Positions 32,825 to 41,720 of a stretch of DNA of 64,000 nucleotides are shown here, piece by piece (within the stretch, counting starts at the first letter, position 1; each line of letters starts with the position of its first letter). This DNA is from Nocardia beijingensis NBRC 16342. Lineage in GTDB: Bacteria; Actinomycetota; Actinomycetes; Mycobacteriales; Mycobacteriaceae. The translations under genes were made by a program, and so were the position numbers. The stretch spans positions 1 through 64,000 of the forward strand of contig NZ_BDBC01000038.1 of NCBI RefSeq assembly GCF_001612785.1. Direction: 5' to 3'. The notes beneath the pieces were generated by a model. The model ran no database searches and was not told the DNA's origin. It was given only the letters and a program-made list of their open reading frames with translations.

Positions 32825-33463
32825 CTAGAGTTCGGGGATCTCGGGGAGCGGGCCGGAGCTCAGCCGTTGTGCGGTGCGTTTGGGCATGCCGAACATCCGC
32901 AGCATCCGGTAGGTCATCTCGTCGGAGAGGGCGTCGGCGTCGGCGTGTGGATCGGCGTCGAGCAGTTGCAGCAGTCCCAGCAGCGACCCCCCTGCCGCCA
33001 TGACCGCGAGCTGGGGGTCCATCGGCTCGAAGCGGCCCGCTTCCTGCGCGGCGATGATGTCGCGGCGTGCGCGCGGGGCCAGGCCCTCATCGCGCAGCAT
33101 CACCGCCATCCCGGAGTTGAGTACCACGCGGACCATTTCCGGGATGCGACGTTGCAGGCGGCCTGTCATGCGGAAGCTGACGGCGAACACCTCGGCCGGA
33201 TCGTCGTAGAGGGCGACGATACCGTCGCGCAGTTCGCTGTAGACCTGCAACGCCGAGCGAACGGCTTCGTCGAACAGCTGTTCCTTGGACTCGAAGTGGT
33301 TGTAGAACGAGCCGAATCCGACGTCGGCGGCGTCGGTGATCTCCTGGATGCTGACCGCCGCGCGTCCCTCCGACAGGAATGTGCGCGCTGCGGCGAGCAG
33401 CGCGTTTCGAGTGCGTTCACGGCGACGATCGGTGCGATTGCGCGTCACCGGCTCGGCGGTCAT
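32825..33463 (-). CDS. TetR-family repressor of the meta-cleavage operon
   Basis: A 212-residue regulator with a basic N-terminus (RNRTDRRRERTRNALLAAARTFL) and an HTH (AAVSIQEITDAADVGFGSFYNHFESKEQLF) in KstR/KstR2-like style. ATG 33463 is preceded by GAGGGAG. It is divergent from the catabolic operon and faces two near-identical 14-bp palindromes (33539-33552 and 33583-33596), presumably its operators. The likely ligand is an aromatic pathway intermediate or CoA ester; which one is not decidable from sequence. Confidence 0.9.
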   Translation of the reverse strand: MTAEPVTRNRTDRRRERTRNALLAAARTFLSEGRAAVSIQEITDAADVGFGSFYNHFESKEQLFDEAVRSALQVYSELRDGIVALYDDPAEVFAVSFRMTGRLQRRIPEMVRVVLNSGMAVMLRDEGLAPRARRDIIAAQEAGRFEPMDPQLAVMAAGGSLLGLLQLLDADPHADADALSDEMTYRMLRMFGMPKRTAQRLSSGPLPEIPEL

Positions 33464-33538
33464 CGGCCCACTCCCTCTCGTCTGGGAGCAATCATAACTG
33501 ACGAGTCGGTCAGTGCCGATTCAGATGACACCCAATTC

Positions 33539-33552
33539 TGATGAATTCATCA
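33539..33552. promoter_or_regulatory. TetR operator 1 (TGATGAATTCATCA)
   Basis: Perfect 14-bp palindrome upstream of the TTGACA (33561-33566) of the catabolic promoter. It differs from operator 2 by one central base. Confidence 0.7.
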
Positions 33553-33582
33553 TATCTTGCTTGACACGTAGTTCATCTTGAC

Positions 33583-33596
33583 TGATGATTTCATCA
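33583..33596. promoter_or_regulatory. TetR operator 2 (TGATGATTTCATCA)
   Basis: TGATGA and TCATCA arms with a 2-nt centre, lying over the -10 candidate GATGAT (33584-33589), 17 bp downstream of TTGACA. Repressor bound here would exclude RNA polymerase from the operon. Confidence 0.7.
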
Positions 33597-33617
33597 ATAC
33601 AGATGCGGAGGTCGACT

Positions 33618-34487
33618 GTGACAACTAATGACAACGAGGTCGAGGCCGGGCGCACGGTTCGCGTCGGCGACCGCGACATCTTCTACACCGAGGTCGGCGC
33701 AGGTCCGGCGGTTGTTCTGCTGCACGGGGGCGGACCCGGCGCGTCGGGGCTGTCGAACTACTCGCGCAACATCGCCGAACTGGCGAAACGATTTCGGGTG
33801 ATCGTGCCCGACCTCCCCGGCTACGGGCGCTCCACCAAGCGCATCGATCATTCCGACCCCTTCGGCGACCTCGCCGCGGCCGTGGGCGGACTTCTCGACA
33901 CCCTGGGCGTCGACCGCGCGCATCTGATCGGCAATTCCTACGGTGGAGCCGCAGCCCTGCGCCTGGCGATGGACCGACCGGAGAAGGCGGATCGGCTGAT
34001 CCTGATGGGTCCCGGCGGGGTGGGCACCACCCGCGCACTGCCCACCGCGGGGCTGCAATCGCTGCTGTCCTACTACACCGGCGCGGGCCCCAGCCGCGAG
34101 AAGCTCGCCACCTTCCTGCGCGAGTACCTGGTCCACGACGCGAGCGCCATCACCGAGGAGGTCATCGACGAGCGCTACCGAGCGAGTCTGGACCCCGACG
34201 TGATCGCCGACCCTCCCCTGCGACGCCCCTCCGGCCCCACGGCGTTGCGCACCGCGCTGCGCATGGACTTCACCCGCGACGCTCGACTGGCGAAGGTCGA
34301 GCACCCTGCCCTGGTGATCTGGGGCACCGAAGACCGGGTCAATCGGCCCTCGGGTGGGCGGATGCTGGCCGACCGCATGCCCAACTGCGATCTGTACCTG
34401 GCCGCGCGCACCGGGCACTGGGTGCAGTGGGAACGCGCCGATCTGTTCAACGACCTAGCCGCCGGGTTCCTCGAGGAGACGCGGTGA
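33618..34487 (+). CDS. Meta-cleavage product C-C hydrolase (BphD/HsaD-like)
   Basis: A 289-residue alpha/beta-hydrolase. The HGGGPGASGLSNY oxyanion motif, the LIGNSYGGAAALRLA nucleophile elbow with Ser in SYGG, the catalytic Asp in LVIWGTEDRVN and the late His in ARTGHWVQWE match the C-C hydrolases of biphenyl and steroid paths. It cuts the ring-fission product into a carboxylic acid and 2-hydroxypenta-2,4-dienoate. GTG 33618 follows GGAGG by 6 nt; an ATG at 33603 is possible. First gene of the operon, with 4-nt overlap to the next. Confidence 0.94.
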   Translation: MTTNDNEVEAGRTVRVGDRDIFYTEVGAGPAVVLLHGGGPGASGLSNYSRNIAELAKRFRVIVPDLPGYGRSTKRIDHSDPFGDLAAAVGGLLDTLGVDRAHLIGNSYGGAAALRLAMDRPEKADRLILMGPGGVGTTRALPTAGLQSLLSYYTGAGPSREKLATFLREYLVHDASAITEEVIDERYRASLDPDVIADPPLRRPSGPTALRTALRMDFTRDARLAKVEHPALVIWGTEDRVNRPSGGRMLADRMPNCDLYLAARTGHWVQWERADLFNDLAAGFLEETR

Positions 34488-35488
34488 ACCCCGGCTCGGT
34501 CTTCGGTGCCGTCCACCTCGGCTACCTGGTGGTGCAGTCGCAACGGCTGTCGGACTGGCACCGGTTCGGCGCATCGGCGATCGGCACGCACACCGACCGA
34601 CTCGACACCGACACCCTGCGCTTGCGCCTGGACGACCGCGCCTGCCGATTCCTGATCCAGCGCGGTGCGGCCGAGGATGTCACGGCACTGGGCTGGCAGG
34701 TCGACGATCACGAGACCTTCGACCGCGTGCTGGCCCGAGTCGCCGACCGCGGCGTGCCCATCGAAGAGGGCACCGCCGAGCAGGCAGTACTGCGCGGGGT
34801 CGAGCGGCTGTGGCGCTTCCCCGGACCCAAGGGAATCGCGACCGAGATCTTCACGACCGCGGTGACAACCCCCGACCCGCTGCGCATGCTCAGCTCCGGT
34901 TGGGTGACCGGCGAGGCCGGGATGGGCCATGTCGCGATCGTCTCACGCGAACCGGAGGCGATGCACGCCTACTACCGCACGCTGTTCGACTCCCGGCTCT
35001 CCGACTTCATCGACGAGAACATCTCCGGATTGACGATGAAGATCCGCTTCCTGCGGGTCAACGAACGCCACCATTCGATCGCGATCGCCAACATTCGCGG
35101 CGTCAAGCTCGATCCCATCCGCGCGCGCGTGCAGCACGTCAACATCCAGTCCGCCACCCTCGACGACATGCTCGCCGCCTACGGGCGGGTCACCGACCTG
35201 GGATTCCGGATGGCCTGGTCGGTGGGACAGCACACCAACGACCGCGAACTGTCCTTCTACTGCGTCACCCCGTCCGGTTTCGAGCTCGAGGTCGGCTGGA
35301 ACCCGCTCGTGCTCACCCCCGACGTCGAAGCCGCGTGGACGCCGAGCACCCATCAGGGCATCAGCATCTGGGGCCACCACACCGTCTCCGAAACCCTGCG
35401 CGACAAACTCGCCCAAGTCCGCACCGCCGCCGGACGACTGCGCACCCCCGAGATCACCGTCCCCGAACTGACAGGAGCGCCACGATGA
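34484..35488 (+). CDS. Extradiol ring-cleavage dioxygenase (VOC family, BphC/HsaC-like)
   Basis: A 334-residue two-domain VOC protein. The iron ligands of the active C-terminal domain are visible: His in MGHVAIVS, His in RVQHVNIQS and Glu in FELEVGW. The N-terminal domain (GAVHLGYLVVQSQRLSDWHRF) is the non-catalytic VOC half. It opens a catechol ring next to the hydroxyls with O2 and Fe(II). GTG 34484 overlaps the hydrolase stop (GTGA). The substrate catechol is made by the hydroxylase encoded next. Length fits the 300-residue class I type I enzymes plus a tail. Confidence 0.94.
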   Translation: MNPGSVFGAVHLGYLVVQSQRLSDWHRFGASAIGTHTDRLDTDTLRLRLDDRACRFLIQRGAAEDVTALGWQVDDHETFDRVLARVADRGVPIEEGTAEQAVLRGVERLWRFPGPKGIATEIFTTAVTTPDPLRMLSSGWVTGEAGMGHVAIVSREPEAMHAYYRTLFDSRLSDFIDENISGLTMKIRFLRVNERHHSIAIANIRGVKLDPIRARVQHVNIQSATLDDMLAAYGRVTDLGFRMAWSVGQHTNDRELSFYCVTPSGFELEVGWNPLVLTPDVEAAWTPSTHQGISIWGHHTVSETLRDKLAQVRTAAGRLRTPEITVPELTGAPR

Positions 35489-37236
35489 GCGCCATCGGCT
35501 ACGAGGTCGTCGTCGTCGGCCTCGGCCCCACCGGGCTCACCCTGGCCAACCTGCTCGGCCGCCGCGGCATCAGTGTGCTCGTCCTCGAACGCGAACCCGA
35601 GTACTACGGTCTGGCGCGAGCGGTCTACACCGACGACGAATGCCTGCGCATCTTCCAGAGCGCCGGTGTCGCCGACGAACTCGCCGCCCAGATGAACCTC
35701 GACTCGACGGTGCAGTGGGTGCGCGGCGACGGGAAGGTCCTGGCCCAGTTCAACCAGATCGACCGCCCGATGGGCTGGCCGGTGGCCAACTTCCTCTACC
35801 AGCCATACCTGGAGAACGGCCTCGAACGCGCGCTGGAGCGGTATCCGCACGTCGAGGTCCGACGCGGCCGCGCCGTGGTCGATTTCGACCAGGACAGCGA
35901 CGGAGTCAGCATCGAACATGCCGGCAGTCGAGGCACCGGATACGGGCGAGGCGAGGCGAGCACCGACCCCAGCACCGCCGAACGGATACGCGCGCGGTTC
36001 CTGGTCGGCTGCGACGGTGGACGCAGCATCGTGCGCACCCGTCTGGGAATCGACATGTCGGGCACCAGCTTTCCCGAACGCTGGCTGGTGGTCGATCTGA
36101 AGGCCCGCGACGGAGTGGACGCCTTCCGGCATCTGCCCTACTTCGATTTCGTCTGCGACCCCGACTTGCCGATCGTGTCATGTCCGCAACCCGGCGGGCA
36201 CCACCGCTTCGAGTTCATGTTGCGCGCCGAGCAGACCGCCGAGGAAATGGAGGACCCGGACACTGTGCGCCGCCACATCGCCCGCTACGTCGATCCCGAC
36301 GAGGTCGAGGTCCTACGCAAACTGGTCTACACCTTCAACGCCGTGGTCGCCGACCGCTGGCGTGACGGACGGGTTCTGATCGCGGGCGACGCCGCGCACA
36401 TGACACCCCAGTTCATCGGTCAGGGCATGAATTCCGGGGTCCGCGACGCCGACAACCTGTCCTGGAAACTCACCGCGATCCTGCGCCACGGCGCGGACCC
36501 GGCCATCCTGGACAGCTACGAGACCGAACGACGCCCCCACGCGAAAGCGATGATCGACCTGTCGGTCCTGAACAAGAACATCGTCTCCCTCGATAACCGC
36601 ATGCTCGCCGCCGCTCGTGACATCGCCCTGTCCACCGCGGTCCGCGTGCCCGTGCTGGGCGACTGGATCCGGCAGGCGAAGATGAAACCCGCGCCGAAGT
36701 TCCGGCGCGGCGCCTACCTCGGGCTGCCTCGCCGATTGTGCGGGGTCGAAGGGCGGTTGATCCCCCAGCCCGAGGTCCGAACCTACGACGGGCGGCATGT
36801 GCGCCTCGATGACCGGCTCGGACTCGGTTTCGCCGTACTCGGTTACGGCATCGACCCCCGCCGGGCGCTGTCGGCCGACGGCCTGGCGTTGCTGCGACGA
36901 CTGGACACCTGCTTCGTCACCATCTTCCCTCTCGGCGGGCGCCCCCAGGGCAGACCGGGTGAAGGCCGCGACGACGTCGTCGACCTCGAGGATCACACCG
37001 GCGCGCTGACCCGGTGGTTCCGCAGAGCCCGAATCCGGCCTGGCGACCTGGTGGTCCTGCGCCCGGACCACTACGTCTTCGGCACCGCCACATCCGGGGC
37101 CACCGACGCGCTGAGCGCGGCGCTGCGCGAGCAACTTCGTCCACTCACTCGCGTCGACACCGACCACACACCCCCGCTGCCCCTTCCGTTGCCGATCGGC
37201 CTCGACTCGGCGGCCCTCCCCGAGGAGCGAGCATGA
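35485..37236 (+). CDS. FAD-dependent aromatic hydroxylase (MhpA-like)
   Basis: A 583-residue class A flavin monooxygenase. The dinucleotide fold VVVVGLGPTGLTLANLLGRRG, the second flavin motif VLIAGDAAHMTPQFIGQGMNSG and the DG-like RARFLVGCDGGRSIVR are all present. The family hydroxylates 3-(3-hydroxyphenyl)propionate or related phenols to catechols using NADH and O2, without a separate reductase. It also has the thioredoxin-like C-terminal region. ATG 35485 overlaps the upstream stop, with AGGAG in front. It is probably the first enzymatic step of the path encoded here. Confidence 0.93.
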   Translation: MSAIGYEVVVVGLGPTGLTLANLLGRRGISVLVLEREPEYYGLARAVYTDDECLRIFQSAGVADELAAQMNLDSTVQWVRGDGKVLAQFNQIDRPMGWPVANFLYQPYLENGLERALERYPHVEVRRGRAVVDFDQDSDGVSIEHAGSRGTGYGRGEASTDPSTAERIRARFLVGCDGGRSIVRTRLGIDMSGTSFPERWLVVDLKARDGVDAFRHLPYFDFVCDPDLPIVSCPQPGGHHRFEFMLRAEQTAEEMEDPDTVRRHIARYVDPDEVEVLRKLVYTFNAVVADRWRDGRVLIAGDAAHMTPQFIGQGMNSGVRDADNLSWKLTAILRHGADPAILDSYETERRPHAKAMIDLSVLNKNIVSLDNRMLAAARDIALSTAVRVPVLGDWIRQAKMKPAPKFRRGAYLGLPRRLCGVEGRLIPQPEVRTYDGRHVRLDDRLGLGFAVLGYGIDPRRALSADGLALLRRLDTCFVTIFPLGGRPQGRPGEGRDDVVDLEDHTGALTRWFRRARIRPGDLVVLRPDHYVFGTATSGATDALSAALREQLRPLTRVDTDHTPPLPLPLPIGLDSAALPEERA

Positions 37237-38051
37237 CCTCGACCGTGACAGACACACCGGCCATACGCGCCGCCGCCCGGCGGCTGGAAACCGCCGCGAT
37301 CACCGGCACGCCCGTGGCACCGATTCGAGACCTCATCGATCGTGACGACGTCGCCTCCGCCTACGCGGTGCAGCGGTTGGGCATCCAGCGACGCGAGACA
37401 GCGGGCGCACGGGTGATCGGCCGCAAGATCGGCCTGACCTCGCCCGCCGTGCAACGACAGCTCGGCGTCGACCGACCCGACTTCGGATTCCTGCTCGATG
37501 ACATGCGGACGCCCCAGACCCCCGTCGAGCGCCGACCCCGGTTGTTACAGCCGAAGGTGGAAGCCGAACTCGCCTTCGTCCTCGCCGAGGACCTCGACCG
37601 CGACCGTCTCGACGCCGCCGGTGTCCGTGGCGCGGTCGACTACGCGGTCGCCGCGCTCGAGATCGTCGACAGCCGAATCGCCGACTGGGACATCGTTTTC
37701 GTTGACACCGTCGCCGACAACGCTTCGAGCGGCTGGTTCGCCCTCGGGTCCGGCGGGGTCCCGCTGGACCGGTTCGAGCCCCGCGACATCACCATGCACA
37801 TGATCATCGACGGCGAACTCGCCTCCGAAGGCACCGGCACCGCCTGCCTGGGCGATCCACTCGAAGCGCTCGCCTGGCTCGCGCGCACCGCCCGCGAGTT
37901 CGGCGATCCGCTGCGCTCCGGCGAGATCGTGCTCTCCGGCGCGCTCGGCCCCATGGCCACGCTGATGCCGGGCGCCGCGGTCCACGCCGAACTGTTCGTG
38001 GGCTCGAGTCTGCTCAGCGCCGTCGATTTCACCTGGGAGGTATCCGCGTGA
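37233..38051 (+). CDS. 2-keto-4-pentenoate hydratase (MhpD-like)
   Basis: A 272-residue member of the FAH-like hydratases. VIGRKIGLTSPAVQRQLGV, PKVEAELAFVLAEDL with the metal-binding glutamates, ALEIVDSRIADWDIVFVDTVADNASS and GPMATLMPGAAVHAELF are diagnostic. It hydrates 2-hydroxypenta-2,4-dienoate to 4-hydroxy-2-oxovalerate. ATG 37233 overlaps the hydroxylase stop (ATGA). The enzyme is usually physically or genetically linked with the aldolase and dehydrogenase that follow. Confidence 0.94.
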   Translation: MTSTVTDTPAIRAAARRLETAAITGTPVAPIRDLIDRDDVASAYAVQRLGIQRRETAGARVIGRKIGLTSPAVQRQLGVDRPDFGFLLDDMRTPQTPVERRPRLLQPKVEAELAFVLAEDLDRDRLDAAGVRGAVDYAVAALEIVDSRIADWDIVFVDTVADNASSGWFALGSGGVPLDRFEPRDITMHMIIDGELASEGTGTACLGDPLEALAWLARTAREFGDPLRSGEIVLSGALGPMATLMPGAAVHAELFVGSSLLSAVDFTWEVSA

Positions 38052-39004
38052 ACCGCATCAAGGTCGCCGTCATCGGCTCCGGCAATATCGGCACCGACCT
38101 GATGATCAAGGTGCTGCGCCTGTCCGAAACTCTCGAAATGGCCGCGATGGTCGGTATAGATCCCGACTCCGACGGGCTGGCGCGCGCGGACCGCCTCGGC
38201 GTGCCCACCACCTCGGCGGGCGTGCAAGGCTTGATCGAGCTGCCAGGTTTCGACGAGATCGAGATCATCTTCGACGCCACCTCCGCCAAAGCCCACGAAT
38301 TCAACGCCGCCGCGCTGGAACCCCACGGCAAACAACTCATCGACCTGACACCGGCCGCGATCGGCCCCTACGTGGTCCCGGCGGTCAACCTGGAAGCACA
38401 CCTCGACGCGGTCGATGTCAACATGGTGACCTGCGGCGGGCAGGCCACCATCCCGGTCGTGGCCGCGATCTCCCGCGTGGTCGAGGTCGCCTACGCCGAG
38501 ATCGTGGCGTCCATCGCCTCGAAGTCTGCCGGGCCCGGGACACGCGCGAACATCGATGAATTCACCGAGACCACCGCTGCGGCCATCCGCGCGGTCGGCG
38601 GCGCACACCGCGGCCGCGCGATCATCGTGCTCAACCCGGCCGAACCACCGCTGATCATGCGCGACACCGTTCAGGCCCTGGTCAACGATCCCGCCGGGAC
38701 GCACGGCACGCGGATCCGGGAATCAGTGCGCGACATGGTCGAATCGGTCGCCGCCTACGTCCCGGGCTACCGCCTCAAACAACAGGTGCAGATCAGCGAA
38801 GTGGTGCCCGAGGACCCCCTGCACACCCTCGCGGCCGATACCCCGGTCACCCATCGCGTGTCGGTCTTCCTCGAGGTCGAGGGCGCGGCCCACTACCTCC
38901 CGGCCTACGCGGGCAACCTCGACATCATGACCTCCGCGGCGCTGCGTGTCGCCGAGCGGATCGCCGCGACACGGATCGACCGGGCAGGAGCGCAGACCCG
39001 ATGA
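38048..39004 (+). CDS. Acetaldehyde dehydrogenase (acylating), MhpF-like
   Basis: A 318-residue NAD enzyme. MNRIKVAVIGSGNIGTDLM is the cofactor loop, and the catalytic cysteine lies in NMVTCGGQATIPVV. The protein resembles MhpF/DmpF/HsaG, the partner of the aldolase encoded next, to which it channels acetaldehyde for conversion to acetyl-CoA. GTG 38048 overlaps the hydratase stop (GTGA). Length equals the family norm. Confidence 0.95.
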   Translation: MNRIKVAVIGSGNIGTDLMIKVLRLSETLEMAAMVGIDPDSDGLARADRLGVPTTSAGVQGLIELPGFDEIEIIFDATSAKAHEFNAAALEPHGKQLIDLTPAAIGPYVVPAVNLEAHLDAVDVNMVTCGGQATIPVVAAISRVVEVAYAEIVASIASKSAGPGTRANIDEFTETTAAAIRAVGGAHRGRAIIVLNPAEPPLIMRDTVQALVNDPAGTHGTRIRESVRDMVESVAAYVPGYRLKQQVQISEVVPEDPLHTLAADTPVTHRVSVFLEVEGAAHYLPAYAGNLDIMTSAALRVAERIAATRIDRAGAQTR

Positions 39005-40011
39005 CCAAGCTGTTCCTCCAAGACGTCACGCTGCGCGACGGCATGCACGCGCTGCGCCACCGCATCACCCCACGACACGTCGCGACGGTCACCGCGGCCC
39101 TGGACGCGGCCGGTGTGGACGCGATCGAGGTCGCCCACGGCGACGGCCTGTCCGGCGGAAGCCTCACCTACGGCCCCGGCAGCAACACCGACTGGGAATG
39201 GCTCGAAGCCGCCGCCGACGCTCTCACCCACGCCCGACTCACGACCCTGCTGCTACCCGGCATAGGCACCATCGCCGATCTGCGTCGCGCCCACGACCTC
39301 GGGGTCGGTTCGGTGCGGGTGGCCACTCACTGCACCGAAGCCGACATCGCCGCCCAGCACATCGGCTTCGCCCGCGAACTCGGTATGGACGTCTCCGGGT
39401 TCCTGATGATGAGTCACATGAACACCCCCACCGGGCTCGCCGAGCAAGCCCGGTTGATGGAATCCTATGGCGCGCATTGCGTCTACGTCACCGACTCCGG
39501 CGGGCGGCTGACCATGGACGGCGTCCGCGACCGCGTCCGCGCCTATCGCGACGTCCTCGATCCGGACACCGAGATCGGTATCCACGCCCACCAGAACCTG
39601 TCACTGTCGGTGGCCAACAGCGTCGTCGCCGTCGAAGAGGGCGTCACCCGCGTGGACGCCTCGCTGGCCGGCCTAGGCGCCGGAGCCGGCAACACACCGC
39701 TCGAGGCGTTCGTCGCCGTCGCCGACCTGAGCGGGTGGGAACACGGAGGTGACCTGAACGCGCTCACCGACGCCGCCGACGATCTCATCCGTCCCTTGAT
39801 GGACCGACCCGTCCAAGTCGACCGCGAAACATTGACCCTCGGCTACGCCGGGGTCTACTCGAGTTTCCTCCGCCACGCCGAGAACGCCTCGGCACGATAC
39901 GGAATCGACGTGCGGACCCTGCTCACCGAGGCCGGACGACGCGGCCTGGTCGGCGGCCAGGAAGACATGATCGTCGACATCGCGCTCGACCTGAGCCGAT
40001 CGCACCGCTGA
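39001..40011 (+). CDS. 4-hydroxy-2-oxovalerate aldolase (MhpE-like)
   Basis: A 336-residue class II aldolase of the HMGL-like TIM-barrel group. LQDVTLRDGMHALRHRI holds the first metal/substrate motif (RDG), and IGIHAHQNLSLSVANSVVAVEEG the HxH metal motif. LGAGAGNTPLEAFVAV is the C-terminal lid. It splits 4-hydroxy-2-oxovalerate into pyruvate and acetaldehyde, the latter passing to MhpF-like dehydrogenase. ATG 39001 overlaps the upstream stop (ATGA). Complete and of normal length. Confidence 0.95.
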   Translation: MTKLFLQDVTLRDGMHALRHRITPRHVATVTAALDAAGVDAIEVAHGDGLSGGSLTYGPGSNTDWEWLEAAADALTHARLTTLLLPGIGTIADLRRAHDLGVGSVRVATHCTEADIAAQHIGFARELGMDVSGFLMMSHMNTPTGLAEQARLMESYGAHCVYVTDSGGRLTMDGVRDRVRAYRDVLDPDTEIGIHAHQNLSLSVANSVVAVEEGVTRVDASLAGLGAGAGNTPLEAFVAVADLSGWEHGGDLNALTDAADDLIRPLMDRPVQVDRETLTLGYAGVYSSFLRHAENASARYGIDVRTLLTEAGRRGLVGGQEDMIVDIALDLSRSHR

Positions 40012-40046
40012 CCCGAACCCTCGCACCGACTCGTGAAAGAGAATCG

Positions 40047-41189
40047 ATGACCTCACGCATCTTCCCGACCGCCTCGACCAGTCGCCGCCGTCTGCTCGGC
40101 GCGGCGACGACCACCGTCGGCATAGCCGCGCTGTCCGCAGCCGGCCGTCCGACCGCTCGCGCCGAAGCCACGCCCGCCCGCCGACAGCAGCCGCCCCCGT
40201 CGGGGACCTATCGGATCGACCTACACGCCCATTTCCTGCCGGCGGACTACCGGGCATCCTTGCTCGAACACGGTCACCTCACCATCGGCGGCTACCCCAC
40301 GCCGAACTGGTCACCGGAGGAGGCGATCGGGTTCATGGACTACTACGGCATCCAGGCCCAAGTCCTGTCGATCTCCGACCCCGGCGTCACCTACCTGAGC
40401 GGCCGCGAAGCCGTCGACATGGCGCGCTACTGCAACACCTACGCCGCCGACCTGTTCCGCCGCCACCCCACCCGCTTCGGCGCCTTCGCCGTACTGCCCA
40501 TGCCGGACATCCCCGCGGCGATCGAGGAAGCGATCTTCGCGCTGGACACCCTGCACCTGGACGGTGTCGTCCTGCTCAGCGCCTACAACGGCGCCTACCT
40601 CGGTGATCCTCGCTTCGAGCCGTTGATGGCAGTACTGAACCAGCGCAACGCCTTCGTGTTCGTCCACCCCGCCGCCATCCCCGCCGACGCGAAACCCGAA
40701 CTGCCCCTACCGGACTTCCTGGAAGAGTTCACCTTCGACACCACCCGCGCCGCGACCATGATGATGGTCACCGGCGTCACCCAGCGCCACCCCGGCATCC
40801 GATTCCAACTCGCCCACGCCGGCGGCACACTGCCATTCCTGTCCCACCGCGTCGGCGTCGCCTCCCAGACCGTGATCGGCGACCTGTGGCCCGACGACCT
40901 GCCCAAACCCTCCGTACTCGACATCGGCAACCAGATCTCACGCTTCTACTACGACACCGCCCTCAGCGCCTCGCCCGCCGCGATGGCCGCCGTCCTGGCC
41001 GTCACCGGACGCGACCACATCGTCTTCGGATCTGACTGGCCCTTCAGCGCGGCCACCCTGCCCCAAACCGGCAACCACGACCCAGCACCGGGACTCAGCA
41101 CCCTCTTCGACGCGGACCAACGAATGGAAATCGAACACCACAACCCACTACGCCAACTGCCACGCCTGGCCGAAGCTATCGATGGTTGA
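40047..41189 (+). CDS. Tat-exported amidohydrolase (ACMSD/gamma-resorcylate-decarboxylase family)
   Basis: A 380-residue protein with a twin-arginine signal, STSRRRLLGAATTTVGIAAL, followed by a polar AxA-type cleavage region (PTARAEA). The mature part has the amidohydrolase-2 features RIDLHAHFLP (metal HxH), FVFVHPAAIP, RFQLAHAGGTLPFL and HIVFGSDWPFS with the catalytic Asp. This group decarboxylates or hydrolyses aromatic and dicarboxylic substrates. It is separated from the aldolase by 35 bp and probably part of the same operon. An exported enzyme at the end of a cytosolic ring-cleavage path is unusual; it may process the substrate before uptake. Confidence 0.9.
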   Translation: MTSRIFPTASTSRRRLLGAATTTVGIAALSAAGRPTARAEATPARRQQPPPSGTYRIDLHAHFLPADYRASLLEHGHLTIGGYPTPNWSPEEAIGFMDYYGIQAQVLSISDPGVTYLSGREAVDMARYCNTYAADLFRRHPTRFGAFAVLPMPDIPAAIEEAIFALDTLHLDGVVLLSAYNGAYLGDPRFEPLMAVLNQRNAFVFVHPAAIPADAKPELPLPDFLEEFTFDTTRAATMMMVTGVTQRHPGIRFQLAHAGGTLPFLSHRVGVASQTVIGDLWPDDLPKPSVLDIGNQISRFYYDTALSASPAAMAAVLAVTGRDHIVFGSDWPFSAATLPQTGNHDPAPGLSTLFDADQRMEIEHHNPLRQLPRLAEAIDG

Positions 41190-41359
41190 GGGGTCTATCT
41201 CGCTAAGAGGAGCCAACTTCGGCCGCACCTGGCCCGCGGCCCGCGGCGAGGACTTCGCCTGGGTGACCCCGCGAACCTTCCCCAAGGGTGTGGCCACCGC
41301 GGTCGATGATGCCTTCGAGGTGAGATGGGTCGAATCCCGTCGCCTCTCCATCGAACGAG
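41190..41359. other. 170-bp 3' region of the catabolic operon
   Basis: No gene. Near the end, 41319-41350 resembles the T-arm and 3' part of a tRNA (GGGTCGAATCCC, one T short of the canonical loop), but no matching 5' half exists within 150 bp. It is followed at once by the terminator. Confidence 0.35.
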
Positions 41360-41391
41360 AAACCCCTTCCGAGGCTGGTCGGAAGGGGTTT
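41360..41391 (+). terminator. Rho-independent terminator
   Basis: AAACCCCTTCCGA and TCGGAAGGGGTTT form a perfect 13-bp stem with a 6-nt loop (GGCTGG), followed by TCGTTG with T-rich start. It closes the meta-cleavage operon and is the clearest intrinsic terminator in the window. Confidence 0.85.
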
Positions 41392-41720
41392 TCGTTGTCG
41401 GGGTGACACTTGACCTGGGTTCAAGTTTCCTCGACCGATCCGAAGCCATCTCATCGTTCCTGGTCGGAACGAGATTTCGGTGAAGCTCGGTGCTGGAGAA
41501 GCCTCATCGTATCCGGACATTTCCCGCCGAAAGTGTGAGATTTTGGTGAGATGGATCGAATCGGCTGCTCGAAGTCGGAGCGATCCGGCCGCATTGGAAT
41601 CGGTCTGGCTCGTCAACGTGTCGCCGGCAAGACGCGCCGACGAGTCCTGCATGGTAGCTATTTTCTGGCAAACGCCACTGTGACCTCTCTACATCTCTAC
41701 ATCTTCGGTATTCGACGGTG
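41392..41720. other. Gene-free spacer
   Basis: About 330 bp between the terminator and repeat copy B. Contains a GGTGAGATGGATCGAA word (41545-41560) that recurs elsewhere (see 1355 and 41319). No open frame I can support. Confidence 0.35.

Noticed and set aside
41255..41350. A complete tRNA gene ahead of the terminator
   Set aside because: Only a T-arm-like 3' part is present; no acceptor partner, D-arm or anticodon arm could be folded.
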